A stretch of 64,000 nucleotides of DNA from Ryuthela nishihirai (taxonomy: Eukaryota > Arthropoda > Arachnida > Araneae > Heptathelidae). The DNA is taken from NCBI GenBank assembly GCA_038380435.1, contig JAWZYU010000034.1, forward strand, positions 40,982,901 to 41,046,900, written 5' to 3'. Of this stretch, positions 20,701 through 32,400 are shown piece by piece; within the stretch, counting starts at the first letter, position 1; every line of letters begins with the position of its first letter. The translations under genes and the position numbers were made by a program. The notes below the pieces were generated by a model. That model did not search any database, had not been told where the DNA came from, and worked only from the letters and a program-made list of their open reading frames with translations.

Positions 20701-23700
20701 GACTTTAAAGGTGATTTAAACTCTCCTGTCACCTTCAAAGGTGACTTGTTTAGAGATTACTTTAAAGGTGACTTTAAAGGTGATTTAAACTCTCCTGTCA
20801 CCTTTAAAGGTGACTTGTTTAGAGATTACTTTAAAGGTGATTTGTTTAGAGATTACTTTAAAGGTGACTTGTTTAGAGATTACTTTAATGGTGACTTGTT
20901 TGGAGATTACTTTAAAGGTGACTTGTTTAGAGATTATTTTAAAGGTGACTTTAAAGGTGATTTAAACTCTCCTGTCACCTTTAAAGTTGACTTGTTTAGA
21001 GCTTACTTTAAAGGTGACTTGTTTAGAGATTACTTTAAAGGTGACTTTAAAGGTGATTTAAACTCTCCTGTCACCTTTAAAGGTGACTTGTTTAGAGATT
21101 ACTTTAAACGTGACTTTAAAGGTGATTTAAACTCTCCTGTCACCTTTAAAGGTGACTTGTTTAGAGATTACTTGAAAGGTGACTTTAAAGGTGATTTAAA
21201 CTCTCCTGTCACCTTTAAAGGTGACTGGTTTAGAGATTACTTTAAAGGTGACTTTAAAGGTGATTTAAACTCTCCTGTCACCTTTAAAGGTGACTTGTTT
21301 AGAGATTACTTTAAAGGTGACTTTAAAGGTGATTTAAACTCTCCTGTCACCTTTAAAGGTGACTTGTTTAGAGATTACTTGAAAGGTGACTTTAAAGGTG
21401 ATTTAAACTCTCCTGTCACCTTTAAAGGTGACTTATTTAGAGATTACTTTCAAGGTGACTTTAAAGGTGATTTAAACTCTCCTGTCACCTTTAAAGGTGA
21501 CTTGTTTAGAGATTACTTTAAAGGTGACTTTAAAGGTGATTTAAACTCTCCTGTCACCTTTAAAGGTGACTTGTTTAGAGATTACTTTAAAGGTGACTTT
21601 AAAGGTGATTTAAACTCTCCTGTCACCTTTAAAGGTGACTTGTTTAGAGATTACTTTAAAGGTGACTTTAAAGGTGATTTAAACTCTCCTGTCACCTTTA
21701 AAGGTGACTTGTTTAGAGATTACTTTAAAGGTGACTTTAAAGGTGATTTAAACTCTCCTGTCACCTTTAAAGGTGACTTGTTTAGAGATTACTTTAAAGG
21801 TGACTTTAAAGGTGATTTAAACTCTCCTGTCACCTTTAAAGGTGACTTGTTTAGAGATTACTTTAAAGGTGACTTTAAAGGTGATTTAAACTCTCCTGTC
21901 ACCTTTAAAGGTGACTTGTTTAGAGATTACTTGAAAGGTGACTTTAAAGGTGATTTAAACTCTCCTGTCACCTTTAAAGGTGACTTGTTTAGAGATTACT
22001 TGAAAGGTGACTTTAAAGGTGATTTAAACTCTCCTGTCACCTTTAAAGGTGACTTGTTTAGAGATTACTTTAAAGGTGACTTTAAAGGTGATTTAAACTC
22101 TCCTGTCACCTTTAAAGGTGACTTGTTTAGAGATTACTTTAAAGGTGACTTTAAAGGTGATTTAAACTCTCCTGTCACCTTTAAAGGTGACTTGTTTAGA
22201 GATTACTTTAAAGGTGACTTTAAAGGTGATTTAAACTCTCCTGTCACCTTTAAAGGTGACTTGTTTAGAGATTACTTTAAAGGTGACTTGTTTAGAGATT
22301 ACTTTAAAGGTGACTTTAAAGGTGATTTAAACTCTCCTGTCACCTTTAAAGGTGACTTGTTTAGAGATTACTTTAAAGGTGACTTGTTTAGAGATTACTT
22401 TACAGGTGACTTTAAGGTGATTTAAACTCTCCTGTCACCTTTAAAGGTGCCTTCTTTAGAGATTACTTTAAAGGTGACTTGTTAGGAATTACTTTAAAGG
22501 TGACTTTAAAGGTGATTTAAACTCTTCTGTCACCTTTAAAGGTGACTTGTTTAGAGATTACTTTAAAGGTGAGATGTTTAGAGATTACTTTAAAGGTGAC
22601 TTTAAAGGTGATTTAAACTCTTCTGTCACCTTTAAAGGTGACTTGTTTAGAGATTACTTTAAAGGTGACTTGTTTAGAGATTACTTTAAAGGTGACTTGT
22701 TTAGAGATTATTTTAAAGGTGACTTGTTTAGAGATTACTTTAAAGGTGACTTTAAAGGTGATTTAAACTTTCCTGTCACCTTTAAAGGTGACTTGTTTAG
22801 AGATTACTTTAAAGGTGACTTGTTTAGAGATTACTTTAAAGGTGACTTTAAAGGTGATTTAAACTCTCCTGTCACCTTTAAAGGTGACTTGTTTAGAGAT
22901 TACTTTAAAGGTGAGTTTAAAGGTGATTTAAACTCTCCTGTCACCTTTAAAGGTGACTTGTTTAGAGATTACTTTAAAGGTGACTTTAAAGGTGATTTAA
23001 ACTCTCCTGTCACCTTTAAAGGTGACTTGTTTAAAGATTACTTTAAAGGTGACTTTAAAGGTGATTTAAACTCTCCTGTCACCTTTAAAGGTGACTTGTT
23101 TAGAGATTACTTTAAAGGTGACTTTAAAGGTGATTTAAACTCTCCTGTCACCTTTAAAGGTGACTTGTTTAGAGATTACTTTAAAGGTGACTTGTTTAGA
23201 GATTACTTTACAGGTGACTTTAAGGTGATTTAAACTCTCCTGTCACCTTTAAAGGTGCCTTCTTTAGAGATTACTTTAAAGGTGACTTGTTAGGGATTAC
23301 TTTAAAGGTGACTTTAAAGGTGATTATAACTCTTCTGTCACCTTTAAAGGTGACTTGTTTAGAGATTACTTTAAAGGTGAGATGTTTAGAGATTACTTTA
23401 AAGGTGACTTTAAAGGTGATTTAAACTCTTCTGTCACCTTTAAAGGTGACTTGTTTAGAGATTACTTTAAAGGTGACTTGTTTAGAGATTATTTTAAAGG
23501 TGACTTGTTTAGAGATTACTTTAAAGGTGACATGTTTAGAGATTACTTTAAAGGTGACTTTAAAGGTGATTTAAACTCTTCTGTCACCTTTAAAGGTGAC
23601 TTGTTTAGGGATTACTTTAAAGGTGACTTGTTTAGAGATTATTTTAAATGTGACTTGTTTAGAGATTACTTTAAAGGTGACTTGTTTAGAGATTACTTTA

Positions 23701-23893
23701 AAGGTGACTTTAAAGGTGATTTAAACTCTCCTGTCACCTTTAAAGGTGACTTGTTTAGAGATTACTTTAAAGGTGACTTGTTTAGAGATTACTCTAAAGG
23801 TGACTTGTTTAGAGATTACTTTAAAGGTGACTTGTTTAGAGATTATTTTAAAGGTGACTTATTTAAACTCTTCTGTTACCTTTAAAGGTGACT
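17741..23893 (+). repeat. 6.1-kb compound minisatellite (27 + 42 bp units) with repeated palindrome
   Basis: Two unit types alternate: 27 bp (TTTAAAGGTGACTTG plus TTTAGAGATTAC) and 42 bp (TTTAAAGGTGAC, TTTAAAGGTGAT, TTAAACTCTCCTGTCACC). Between about 21060 and 22250 they form a regular 69-bp repeat; elsewhere extra 27-bp units are inserted. Each 42/27 junction makes the perfect 18-bp palindrome GTCACCTTTAAAGGTGAC. One plus frame is open for long runs (up to 838 codons, repeating FKGDLFRDY and FKGDFKGDLNSPVT). It is broken by a 1-bp loss near 19590, a nonsense TAG near 19893 and a 1-bp loss near 22413 (and at 23221), so I treat it as non-coding satellite DNA. Confidence 0.96.
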
Positions 23894-23896
23894 TGT

Positions 23897-23932
23897 TCAA
23901 CCATAGTGTTCGGATATTTTTTTGAGTGACTA
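23897..23932 (+). mobile_element. MITE right terminus at array edge
   Basis: TCAACCATAGTGTTCGGATA and TTTTTTTGAGTGACTA match the last ~36 bp of the palindromic MITE, with one change in the terminal triplet. It abuts the last array unit without spacer, and the rest of the MITE is absent. Confidence 0.8.
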
Positions 23933-24039
23933 TACACCTTTTTTTTAAGAACAGTCTTAGAACTTCTTTTTTTATGAGAATTCTAGGTTCTGTTGAAGGA
24001 AAATAATGTTCTTGGAGACTTTTAGAAATGTTGTAGGTA

Positions 24040-24204
24040 CAGTCGCTCAAAAAAATATCCGAACGCTATGGTTAATTACAGAATAAAGAAAAAATATCTA
24101 TTTTAACAAATAACTATTTTTAATATTTAATATTAATAACTAATATTAAGTTATAATATTAATAACTATTTTTTTTAGAAATGAGTGATTTACCAACCTT
24201 CGTG
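24040..24204 (+). mobile_element. MITE left half with AT-rich internal insertion
   Basis: It starts CAGTCGCTCAAAAAAATATC and follows the left arm. It is then interrupted by ~70 bp of TTAATATTAATAAC-type DNA before the arm resumes at ACTATTTTTTTTAGAAATGA. It ends at ACCTTCGTG, where a second MITE begins. Confidence 0.8.
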
Positions 24205-24206
24205 TA

Positions 24207-24400
24207 CAGTCGCTGAAAAAAGTATCCGAACACTAAGAGTTGATTACAGAATTCAGCAAAAATATCTGGCAACGATTTTTTTAGAAATGAGTGATCTGGC
24301 AACCTTTGCCAGATCACTCATCTCTAAAAAAATCGTTGCCAGATATTTTTACTGAATTCTGTAATCAATCATACCGTCCGGATATTTTTTTGAGCGACTG
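24207..24400. mobile_element. Palindromic MITE, 194 bp
   Basis: Terminal CAGTCGCTGAAAAAAGTATC and TTTTTTTGAGCGACTG are flanked by TA at 24205-24206 and 24401-24402. The central CACGTG section of the reference copy is deleted, leaving CAACCTTTGCCAGATCAC at the fold point. Confidence 0.9.
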
Positions 24401-24402
24401 TA

Positions 24403-24945
24403 CCTTATTTTGTGTGGTAAAAAGTGCCTCGTAGATGACCCCAACTGAGGCGTGCTTCCAACTCTGAAGAGGATTGATCTATAAATCATTTCCGTTTTTA
24501 AATTAACCAATGAAAAACAGATGGAAGAAATTTACTCGTTTTCTCTCTCTCATGCGCCAACTGAAAACAAAAATTGTCTCCATTGATTTTTATCCACTCT
24601 AAACAACGATTACATTTTAAAAAATCTTGCGTTGGATTCTATTACATCCATTTTGTGTTTCCCGAAAAAAAAAATGCCATTTAAGTGCTTAATAAACTAA
24701 TGGACCTAATTAACTTAATGAACCTTAATCAGCAGAAATGAACCTTATTACAATTAAAAAAAATTTTTTTTTTACTCTGGATGAGTAGAAGAGTTTTTTT
24801 TTTTTAAATTCGACAGGCGACATTTTGCGTTCACTGATGCTTTTTATCATTCTGAAAAGTCAGTGTAACGGAATATTGGCCTCGAAGGTGAAGGTGCTTA
24901 AAGTGTGGTTGGTAAGGTGAAAGGCCTCGTAACTGATGTAAATAA
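24403..24945. other. AT-rich spacer, no gene seen
   Basis: About 540 bp with A and T runs and no recognisable open frame or element. Confidence 0.6.
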
Positions 24946-25650
24946 ATTTGGGTTGGGTTGTTGGGTTCTTTTACCTCTGAGCGGCACTATTTTGCACACC
25001 ATGGGCTAAATGGCCAGGACACATGGACCCCGAAGGCTCAGAGAAGGTTGGGGGAGGGGACCCACTGGAACAGCTGTTGGGAGACAGATGGTAGCCTCCC
25101 GTCAAGGCCATCCAGCGTGTTCTTTAACGTTGGGTTGTTTTACCTCTGAGCGGCACTTTTTTGCACACCACAAGTTAAATGGCCAGGTCACAAGGACCCC
25201 GAAGGCTCAGAGAAGGTTGGGGGAGGGGACCCACTGGAACAGCTGTTGGAAGACAGATGGTAGTCTCCCGTCAAGGCCATCCAGGGTGTTCTTTAACGTT
25301 GGGTTGTTTTATCTCTGAGCGGCACTTTTTTGCACACCATGGGCTAAATGGCCAGGTCACATGGACTCCGAAGGCTCCGAGAAGGTTGGGGGAGGAGGCC
25401 CACTGGAACAGCTGTTGGGAGACAGATGGTAGCCTCCCGTCAAGGCCATCCAGCGTGTTCTTTAACGGTCACAGCGTATGGCTCTCCCGCACACGGCGCA
25501 ACGGCTTAAACGTCTCATCCGATGGACTGCGTCCTTTCCAAGCCCATCGGTGTCCCCTACTGACCGTGGGCAGAGCGGGGAATTTTGTGGAGATAAGTCT
25601 CAACGCTGACTCAGCTGGGACTCGAACCTGGGAACTACAGATGACGAGAG
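24946..25650 (-). mobile_element. SINE-A with three 3' units, 5' end incomplete
   Basis: Tail units start near 24950, 25128 and 25297 with the 169-bp spacing. They are followed by the central domain and the head as far as the B box region (GGGACTCGAACCTGGGAACT on the plus strand). The copy ends at CAGATGACGAG, so the A-box half of the head is missing. Confidence 0.93.
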
Positions 25651-25847
25651 TGTAAGGGAATAAATATCTCTTTGAAAGTGATAAATATCATGGAAAAATA
25701 TAAAATGAGATAATAAACTGTTCTCGATCTCTATAGTTTTTCGAAATTCATCATCTAAACATCTTTTCCCATTTGTTTCTCAATTTTTCTCTAGTGTTAC
25801 AGATCTGCAATATTCTACTGCAAAACGAATTTCCTTTATTTAAAACT

Positions 25848-26521
25848 CCCAGGTTCGAGTCCCAGCTGGGTCAGCGTTGAGATTTATCTCCGCAAATTTC
25901 CCCGCCCTGCCCACGGTCAGTAGGGGAACCGATGGGCTTGGAAAGGTCACCGTCAGTCGGATGGGACGTTAAGCCGTGGCCCCGTGTGCGGGAGAGACAT
26001 ACCCTGTGCACGTTAAAGAACACGCTGGATGGCCTTGACGGGGGGCTACCATCTGTCTCCCAACAGCTGTTCCAGTGGGTCCCCTCCCCCAAAATTCTCT
26101 GAGCCTTCGGGGTCCATGTGACCTGGCCATTTAGCCCATTGTGTGCAAGAAAGTGCCGCTCAGAGGTAAAACAACCAAAAGTTAAATATCACGATGGATG
26201 GTCTTGATGGGAGGCTACCATCTGTCTCCCAACAGCTGTTCCAGTGGGTCCCCTCCCCCAACCTTCTCTGAGCCTTCGGGGTCCATGTGACCTGGCCATT
26301 TAGCCCATTGTGTGCAAGAAAGTGCCGCTCAGAGGTAAAACAACCCAACGTTAAATAACACGATGGATGGCCTTGACGGGAGGCTACCATCTGTCTCCCA
26401 ACAGCTGTTCCAGTGGGTCCCCTCCCCCAACCTTGTCTGAGCCTTCGGGGTCCTTGTGACTTGGCCATTTAGCCCATGGTGTGCAAAAAAAGTGCCGCTC
26501 AGAGGTAAAACAACCCAACCC
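25848..26521 (+). mobile_element. SINE-A with three 3' units, head truncated
   Basis: It starts at CCCAGGTTCGAGTCCCAGC, so the A box is missing, then has the central domain and three tail units. The last two units share GTTAAATAACACGATGG-type variants that other loci lack. It ends AAACAACCCAACCCAAA. Confidence 0.93.
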
Positions 26522-27353
26522 AAATCCTTTATTTAATACACATCACAAAAAAACCTTAAACAGAAGAACCCACTGGAAGAAGGTAAAGAAAAATCGCCAG
26601 ACGTGTCTAGACTAAATCAACCTATTTTCATTTTCTGAAGACCAAACACACAATCATCCATTTCCAATATATTTAATGGCTTTTGGTCGATCCTTGACCC
26701 AACCTAATAAAGCAACAACAACTGCAAACAAACAAACAAACAAGCCATCGATATACATTGACAACATTCGATTTCGAAGAAGTATATTTCATTTTCCGTA
26801 CAACTACAGCTCATGGTCATGAAATGGATCATTAATTCCCTTAAATCCTCAACTGAACGACACATTACTTTTCTCTTTAAAGAAAAAAGATGCGGCTCCA
26901 AGAAGTGAGGCGAAACGCAGAATGGAAAAGGTGGAGGAAACTTTTTAAAAAAACTAAAAAAGGCCAAAGTAATCACAGTACTGCTTCATTCCAGGGAGAA
27001 TCGACGATGTCAAATTGAGACAAATGACTCTATTGTTCTAGTGAAATGAGTTTTTTTTTTATTCTCTTTAATGAGTGTTCCAAAATTAGTGCACGGCTAC
27101 TTCCAGTTGATCTATTTATCTTAGGGAACGGACTTCCAAATTGTCACCAGCAGGAAGTATTTCTCTCTCACTTTTTTTTTTGTGTTGATCCTTGTACTCT
27201 TTTCAGATGTTCGAGGAGTGATCATGGAAAATAGTTTTATCTCGGGTTTTTTTTCTGACCGTAGTTTAGTTTCTTGACTCGTTATCAATCGTACGACCTT
27301 TTGTTCAATTGCGAGGAAGTGGAATCCCTTTCTTTGGCTTCAGATTCTCTCTT
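26522..27353. other. Spacer, no gene seen
   Basis: A minus-strand frame of 90 codons (26704-26976) and a plus-strand frame of 62 codons (27046-27234) are present. Both have T/F- and cysteine-biased composition, with no motif I recognise. No element termini are visible apart from the duplicated CATTTATTAAT of the next SINE. Confidence 0.5.
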
Positions 27354-27364
27354 CATTTATTAAT

Positions 27365-27747
27365 GGGGGGTGGCTCAGTAGGTAGCGCGCCAGGCTCTTA
27401 ATCTGTAGTTCCCAGGTTCGAGTCCCAGCTGGGTCAGCGTTGAAATTTATCTCCGCAAAATTCTTCGCCCTACCCACGTTCAGGAGGGGACACCGATGGG
27501 CTTGGAAAGGCCGCCGTCCGTCGGATGGGACGTTAAGCCGTGGTCCCGTGTGTGGGAGAGCCATACCCTGTGCACGTTAAAGAACACGCTGGATGGCCTT
27601 GACGGGAGGCTACCATCTGTCTCCCAACAGCTGTTCCAGTGGGTCCCCTCCCCCAACCTTCTCTGAGCCTTCGGGGTCCATGTGACCTGGCCATTTAGCC
27701 CATGGTGTGCAAAAAAAAGTGCCGCTCAGAGGTAAAACAACCTAACC
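27365..27747 (+). mobile_element. Full-length SINE-A monomer with 11-bp target duplication
   Basis: This is the clearest single-unit copy (383 bp), flanked by CATTTATTAAT at 27354-27364 and 27748-27758. Order: tRNA-like head with GTGGCTCAGTAGGTAGCGCG and B box GGTTCGAGTCC; central domain with GGACACCGATGGGCTTGG and GGATGGGACGTTAAGCCGTG; 3' domain with CAACAGCTGTTCCAGTGGG; terminus GGTAAAACAACCTAACC. The head resembles elongator tRNA-Met (TAGCGCG..CTCGTAATCTG against CTCATAATCTG in the tRNA). The central domain resembles widely conserved metazoan SINE domains, an identification from memory that I cannot test here. Confidence 0.96.
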
Positions 27748-27773
27748 CATTTATTAATTTATATGTGGATATA

Positions 27774-27920
27774 CAGTCGCTCTGTGATTAGTGATCTGGC
27801 AACCTTCGTGTCACGTGACATGAAGGTTGCCAGATCACTAATTTCTAAAAAAACGTTGCCAGATATTTTTTCTGACTTCTGTAATCAACCTTAGTGTTCG
27901 GACACTTCTTTGAGTGACTG
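27774..27920. mobile_element. MITE with deleted left arm
   Basis: It starts CAGTCGCTC, jumps to GTGATTAGTGATCTGGCAAC, then continues through CACGTGACATGAAGG to the right terminus TTTGAGTGACTG. TA flanks both ends (27772-27773 and 27921-27922). Confidence 0.88.
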
Positions 27921-27936
27921 TACATGATTAAATGGG

Positions 27937-29190
27937 ACGAGGGTGGATGTGATGTCCTCTGGCTCTAATCCTGTCTGACTGTGACAGATGTCGTGTACCC
28001 TGGGTTCGGATCCTGTCAGACTGTGACAGATGTGATGTCCCTTATTGGGATCTTGATTGACTGAGCCAGAATGTCGTGACCTCTAGTTCGGATCCTGTCA
28101 GACTGTGACAGATGTGATGTCCCTTATTGGGATCTTGATTGACTGAGCCAGAATGTCGTGACCTCTAGTTCGGATCCTGTCAGACTGTGACAGATGTGAT
28201 GTCCTTTATTGGGATCTTGATTGACTGAGCCTGAATGTCGTGACTTCTAGTTCGGATCCTGTTAGACTGTGACACATGTGATATCCCTTATTGGGATCTT
28301 GATTGACTGAGCCAGAATGTCGTGACCTCTAGTTCGGATCCTGTCAGACTGTGACAGATGTGATGTCCCTTATTGGGATCTTGATTGACTGAGCCAGAAT
28401 GTCGTGACCTCTAGTTCGGATCCTGTCAGACTGTGACAGATGTGATGACCCTTATTGGGATCTTGATTGACTGAGCCAGAATGTCGTGACCTCTAGTTCG
28501 GATCCTGTCAGACTGTGACAAATGTGATGTCCCTTTTTGGGATCTTGATTGACTGAGCCAGAATGTCGTGACCTCTAGTTCGGATCCTGTCAGACTGTGA
28601 CAGATGTGATGACCCTTATTGGGATCTTGATTGACTGAGCCAGAATGTCGTAACCTCTAGTTCGGATCCCGTCAGACTGTGACAAATGTGATGTCCCTTA
28701 TTGGGATCTTGATTGACTGAGCCAGAATGTCGTGACCTCTAGTTCGGATCCTGTCAGACTGTGACAGATGTGATGACCCTTATTGGGATCTTGATGACTG
28801 AGCCAGAATGTCGTGACCTCTAGTTCGGATCCTGTCAGACTGTGACAAATGTGATGTCCCTTTTTGGGATCTTGATTGACTGATCCAGAATGTCGTGACC
28901 TCTAGTTCGGATCCTGTCAGACTGTGACAGTTGTGATATCCCTTATTGGGATCTTGATTGACTGAGCCATAATGTCGTGACCTCTAGTTCGGATCCTGTC
29001 AGACTGTGACAGATGTAATGTCCCTTATTGGGATCTTGATTGACTGAACCAGAATGTCGTGACCTCTAGTTCGGATCCTGTCAGACTGTGACAGATGTGA
29101 TGTCCCTTATTGGGATCTTGATTGACTGAGCCAGAATGTCGTGACCTCTAGTTCGGATCCTGTCAGACTGTGACAGATGTGATGATCCAG
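27937..29190. repeat. 82-bp minisatellite (dimer of 41), ~15 units
   Basis: CTCTAGTTCGGATCCTGTC recurs with an 82-bp period (28081, 28163, and so on). The two halves are homologous: GGATCCTGTCAGACTGTGAC in one half aligns with GGATCTTGATTGACTGAGCC in the other, so the unit is a 41-bp dimer. The first repeats (27960-28020) look like the un-dimerised older form. Each unit carries a BamHI-type GGATCC. Confidence 0.95.
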
Positions 29191-29194
29191 TCCA

Positions 29195-29418
29195 CACAGG
29201 AGAGAGAGAGAGAGATAATGAAATTGCTACTTAATTCACTTCGGTGAAACTCACAGATTCGCGGATTTTTACGCCCGTGCCACTGTATGCCTCAACTTTG
29301 CTGCGTTGAATGAAGAATAACAATGGTCTATCAATTACTGCACGAGAGTTATATAGGGACGACACAATTTATTAACAATATTGTATACAGCTACGTGCTG
29401 GGAATGAACACTCCGTGG
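29195..29418 (-). mobile_element. 3' LTR-like end of a retrotransposon remnant (copy 1)
   Basis: It is homologous to the LTR-like segment at 52296-52475. On the minus strand it runs from TGTGTCGTCCCTATATAAC through GAATCTGTGAGTTTCACCG towards the CTCTCCTGTGTGGAC end. The TATA-like CCTATATAAC lies about 10 bp inside the putative LTR start, and an (AG)n run near 29199-29214 has replaced part of the 3' end. Confidence 0.6.
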
Positions 29419-32400
29419 CCTTTGCTGCTTCACTCTGTGGTTCTTTCTGAATCCACAAAACTACTATCAAATTCACCGCTCAACTCCGTGAGCCTTTGCT
29501 GCTTCACTCTGTGGTTCTTTCTGAATCCACAAAACTACTATCAAATTCACCGCTCAACTCCGTGAGCCTTTGCTGCTTCACTCTGTGGTTCTTTCTGAAT
29601 CCACAAAACTACTATCAAATTCACCGCTCAACTCCGTGAGCCTTTGCTGCTTCACTCTGTGGTTCTTTCTGAATCCACAAAACTACTATCAAATTCACCG
29701 CTCAACTCCGTGAGCCTTTGCTGCTTCACTCTGTGGTTCTTTCTGAATCCACAAAACTACTATCAAATTCACCGCTCAACTCCGTGAGCCTTTGCTGCTT
29801 CACTCTGTGGTTCTTTCTGAATCCACAAAACTACTATCAAATTCACCGCTCAACTCCGTGAGCCTTTGCTGCTTCACTCTGTGGTTCTTTCTGAATCCAC
29901 AAAACTACTGTCAAATTCACCGCTCAACTCCGTGAGCCTTTGCTGCTTCACTCTGTGGTTCTTTCTGAATCCACAAAACTACTGTCAAATTCACCGCTCA
30001 ACTCCGTGAGCCTTTGCTGCTTCACTCTGTGGTTCTTTCTGAATCCACAAAACTACTGTCAAATTCACCGCTCAACTCCGTGACCCTTTGCTGCTTCACT
30101 CTGTGGTTCTTTCTGAATCCACAAAACTACTGTCAAATTCACCGCTCAACTCCGTGAGCCTTTGCTGCTTCACTCTGTGGTTCTTTCTGAATCCACAAAA
30201 CTACTATCAAATTCACCGCTCAACTCCGTGAGCCTTTGCTGCTTCACTCTGTGGTTCTTTCTGAATCCACAAAACTACTATCAAATTCACCGCTCAACTC
30301 CGTGAGCCTTTGCTGCTTCACTCTGTGGTTCTTTCTGAATCCACAAAACTACTATCAAATTCACCGCTCAACTCCGTGAGCCTTTGCTGCTTCACTCTGT
30401 GGTTCTTTCTGAATCCACAAAACTACTATCAAATTCACCGCTCAACTCCGTGAGCCTTTGCTGCTTCACTCTGTGGTTCTTTCTGAATCCACAACACTAC
30501 TATCAAATTCACCGCTCAACTCCGTGAGCCTTTGCTGCTTCACTCTGTGGTTCTTTCTGAATCCACAAAACTACTATCAAATTCACCGCTCAACTCCGTG
30601 AGCCTTTGCTGCTTCACTCTGTGGTTCTTTCTGAATCCACAAAACTACTATCAAATTCACCGCTCAACTCCGTGAGCCTTTGCTGCTTCACTCTGTGGTT
30701 CTTTCTGAATCCACAAAACTACTATCAAATTCACCGCTCAACTCCGTGAGCCTTTGCTGCTTCACTCTGTGGTTCTTTCTGAATCCACAAAACTACTATC
30801 AAATTCACCGCTCAACTCCGTGAGCCTTTGCTGCTTCACTCTGTGGTTCTTTCTGAATCCACAAAACTACTATCAAATTCACCGCTCAACTCCGTGAGCC
30901 TTTGCTGCTTCACTCTGATTCTTTCTGAATCCACAAAACTACTATCAAATTCACCGCTCAACTCCGTGAGCCTTTGCTGCTTCACTCTGTGGTTCTTTCT
31001 GAATCCACAAAACTACTATCAAATTCACCGCTCAACTCCGTGAGCCTTTGCTGCTTCACTCTGTGGTTCTTTCTGAATCCACAAAACTACTATCAAATTC
31101 ACCGCTCAACTCCGTGAGCCTTTGCTGCTTCACTCTGTGGTTCTTTCTGAATCCACAAAACTACTATCAAATTCACCGCTCAACTCCGTGAGCCTTTGCT
31201 GCTTCACTCTGTGGTTCTTTCTGAATCCACAAAACTACTATCAAATTCACCGCTCAACTCCGTGAGCCTTTGCTGCTTCACTCTGTGGTTCTTTCTGAAT
31301 CCACAAAACTACTATCAAATTCACCGCTCAACTCCGTGAGCCTTTGCTGCTTCACTCTGTGGTTCTTTCTGAATCCACAAAACTACTATCAAATTCACCG
31401 CTCAACTCCGTGAGCCTTTGCTGCTTCACTCTGTGGTTCTTTCTGAATCCACAAAACCACTATCAAATTCACCGCTCAACTCCGTGAGCCTTTGCTGCTT
31501 CACTCTGTGGTTCTTTCTGAATCCACAAAACTACTATCAAATTCACCGCTCAACTCCGTGAGCCTTTGCTGCTTCACTCTGATTCTTTCTGAATCCACAA
31601 AACTACTATCAAATTCACCGCTCAACTCCGTGAGCCTTTGCTGCTTCACTCTGTGGTTCTTTCTGAATCCACAAAACTACTATCAAATTCACCGCTCAAC
31701 TCCGTGAGCCTTTGCTGCTTCACTCTGTGGTTCTTTCTGAATCCACAAAACTACTATCAAATTCACCGCTCAACTCCGTGAGCCTTTGCTGCTTCACTCT
31801 GTGGTTCTTTCTGAATCCACAACACTACTATCAAATTCACCGCTCAACTCCGTGAGCCTTTGCTGCTTCACTCTGTGGTTCTTTCTGAATCCACAAAACT
31901 ACTATCAAATTCACCGCTCAACTCCGTGAGCCTTTGCTGCTTCACTCTGTGGTTCTTTCTGAATCCACAAAACTACTATCAAATTCACCGCTCAACTCCG
32001 TGAGCCTTTGCTGCTTCACTCTGTGGTTCTTTCTGAATCCACAAAACTACTATCAAATTCACCGCTCAACTCCGTGAGCCTTTGCTGCTTCACTCTGTGG
32101 TTCTTTCTGAATCCACAAAACTACTATCAAATTCACCGCTCAACTCCGTGAGCCTTTGCTGCTTCACTCTGTGGTTCTTTCTGAATCCACAAAACTACTA
32201 TCAAATTCACCGCTCAACTCCGTGAGCCTTTGCTGCTTCACTCTGTGGTTCTTTCTGAATCCACAAAACTACTATCAAATTCACCGCTCAACTCCGTGAG
32301 CCTTTGCTGCTTCACTCTGTGGTTCTTTCTGAATCCACAAAACTACTATCAAATTCACCGCTCAACTCCGTGAGCCTTTGCTGCTTCACTCTGTGGTTCT

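Noticed and set aside
27365..27440. Functional tRNA gene
   Set aside because: The A and B boxes are present, but it is the head of a SINE with mismatched stems and many dispersed copies.
27937..29190. CRISPR-like array
   Set aside because: Repeats are contiguous with no unique spacers of constant length, in a eukaryotic context; it is a minisatellite.
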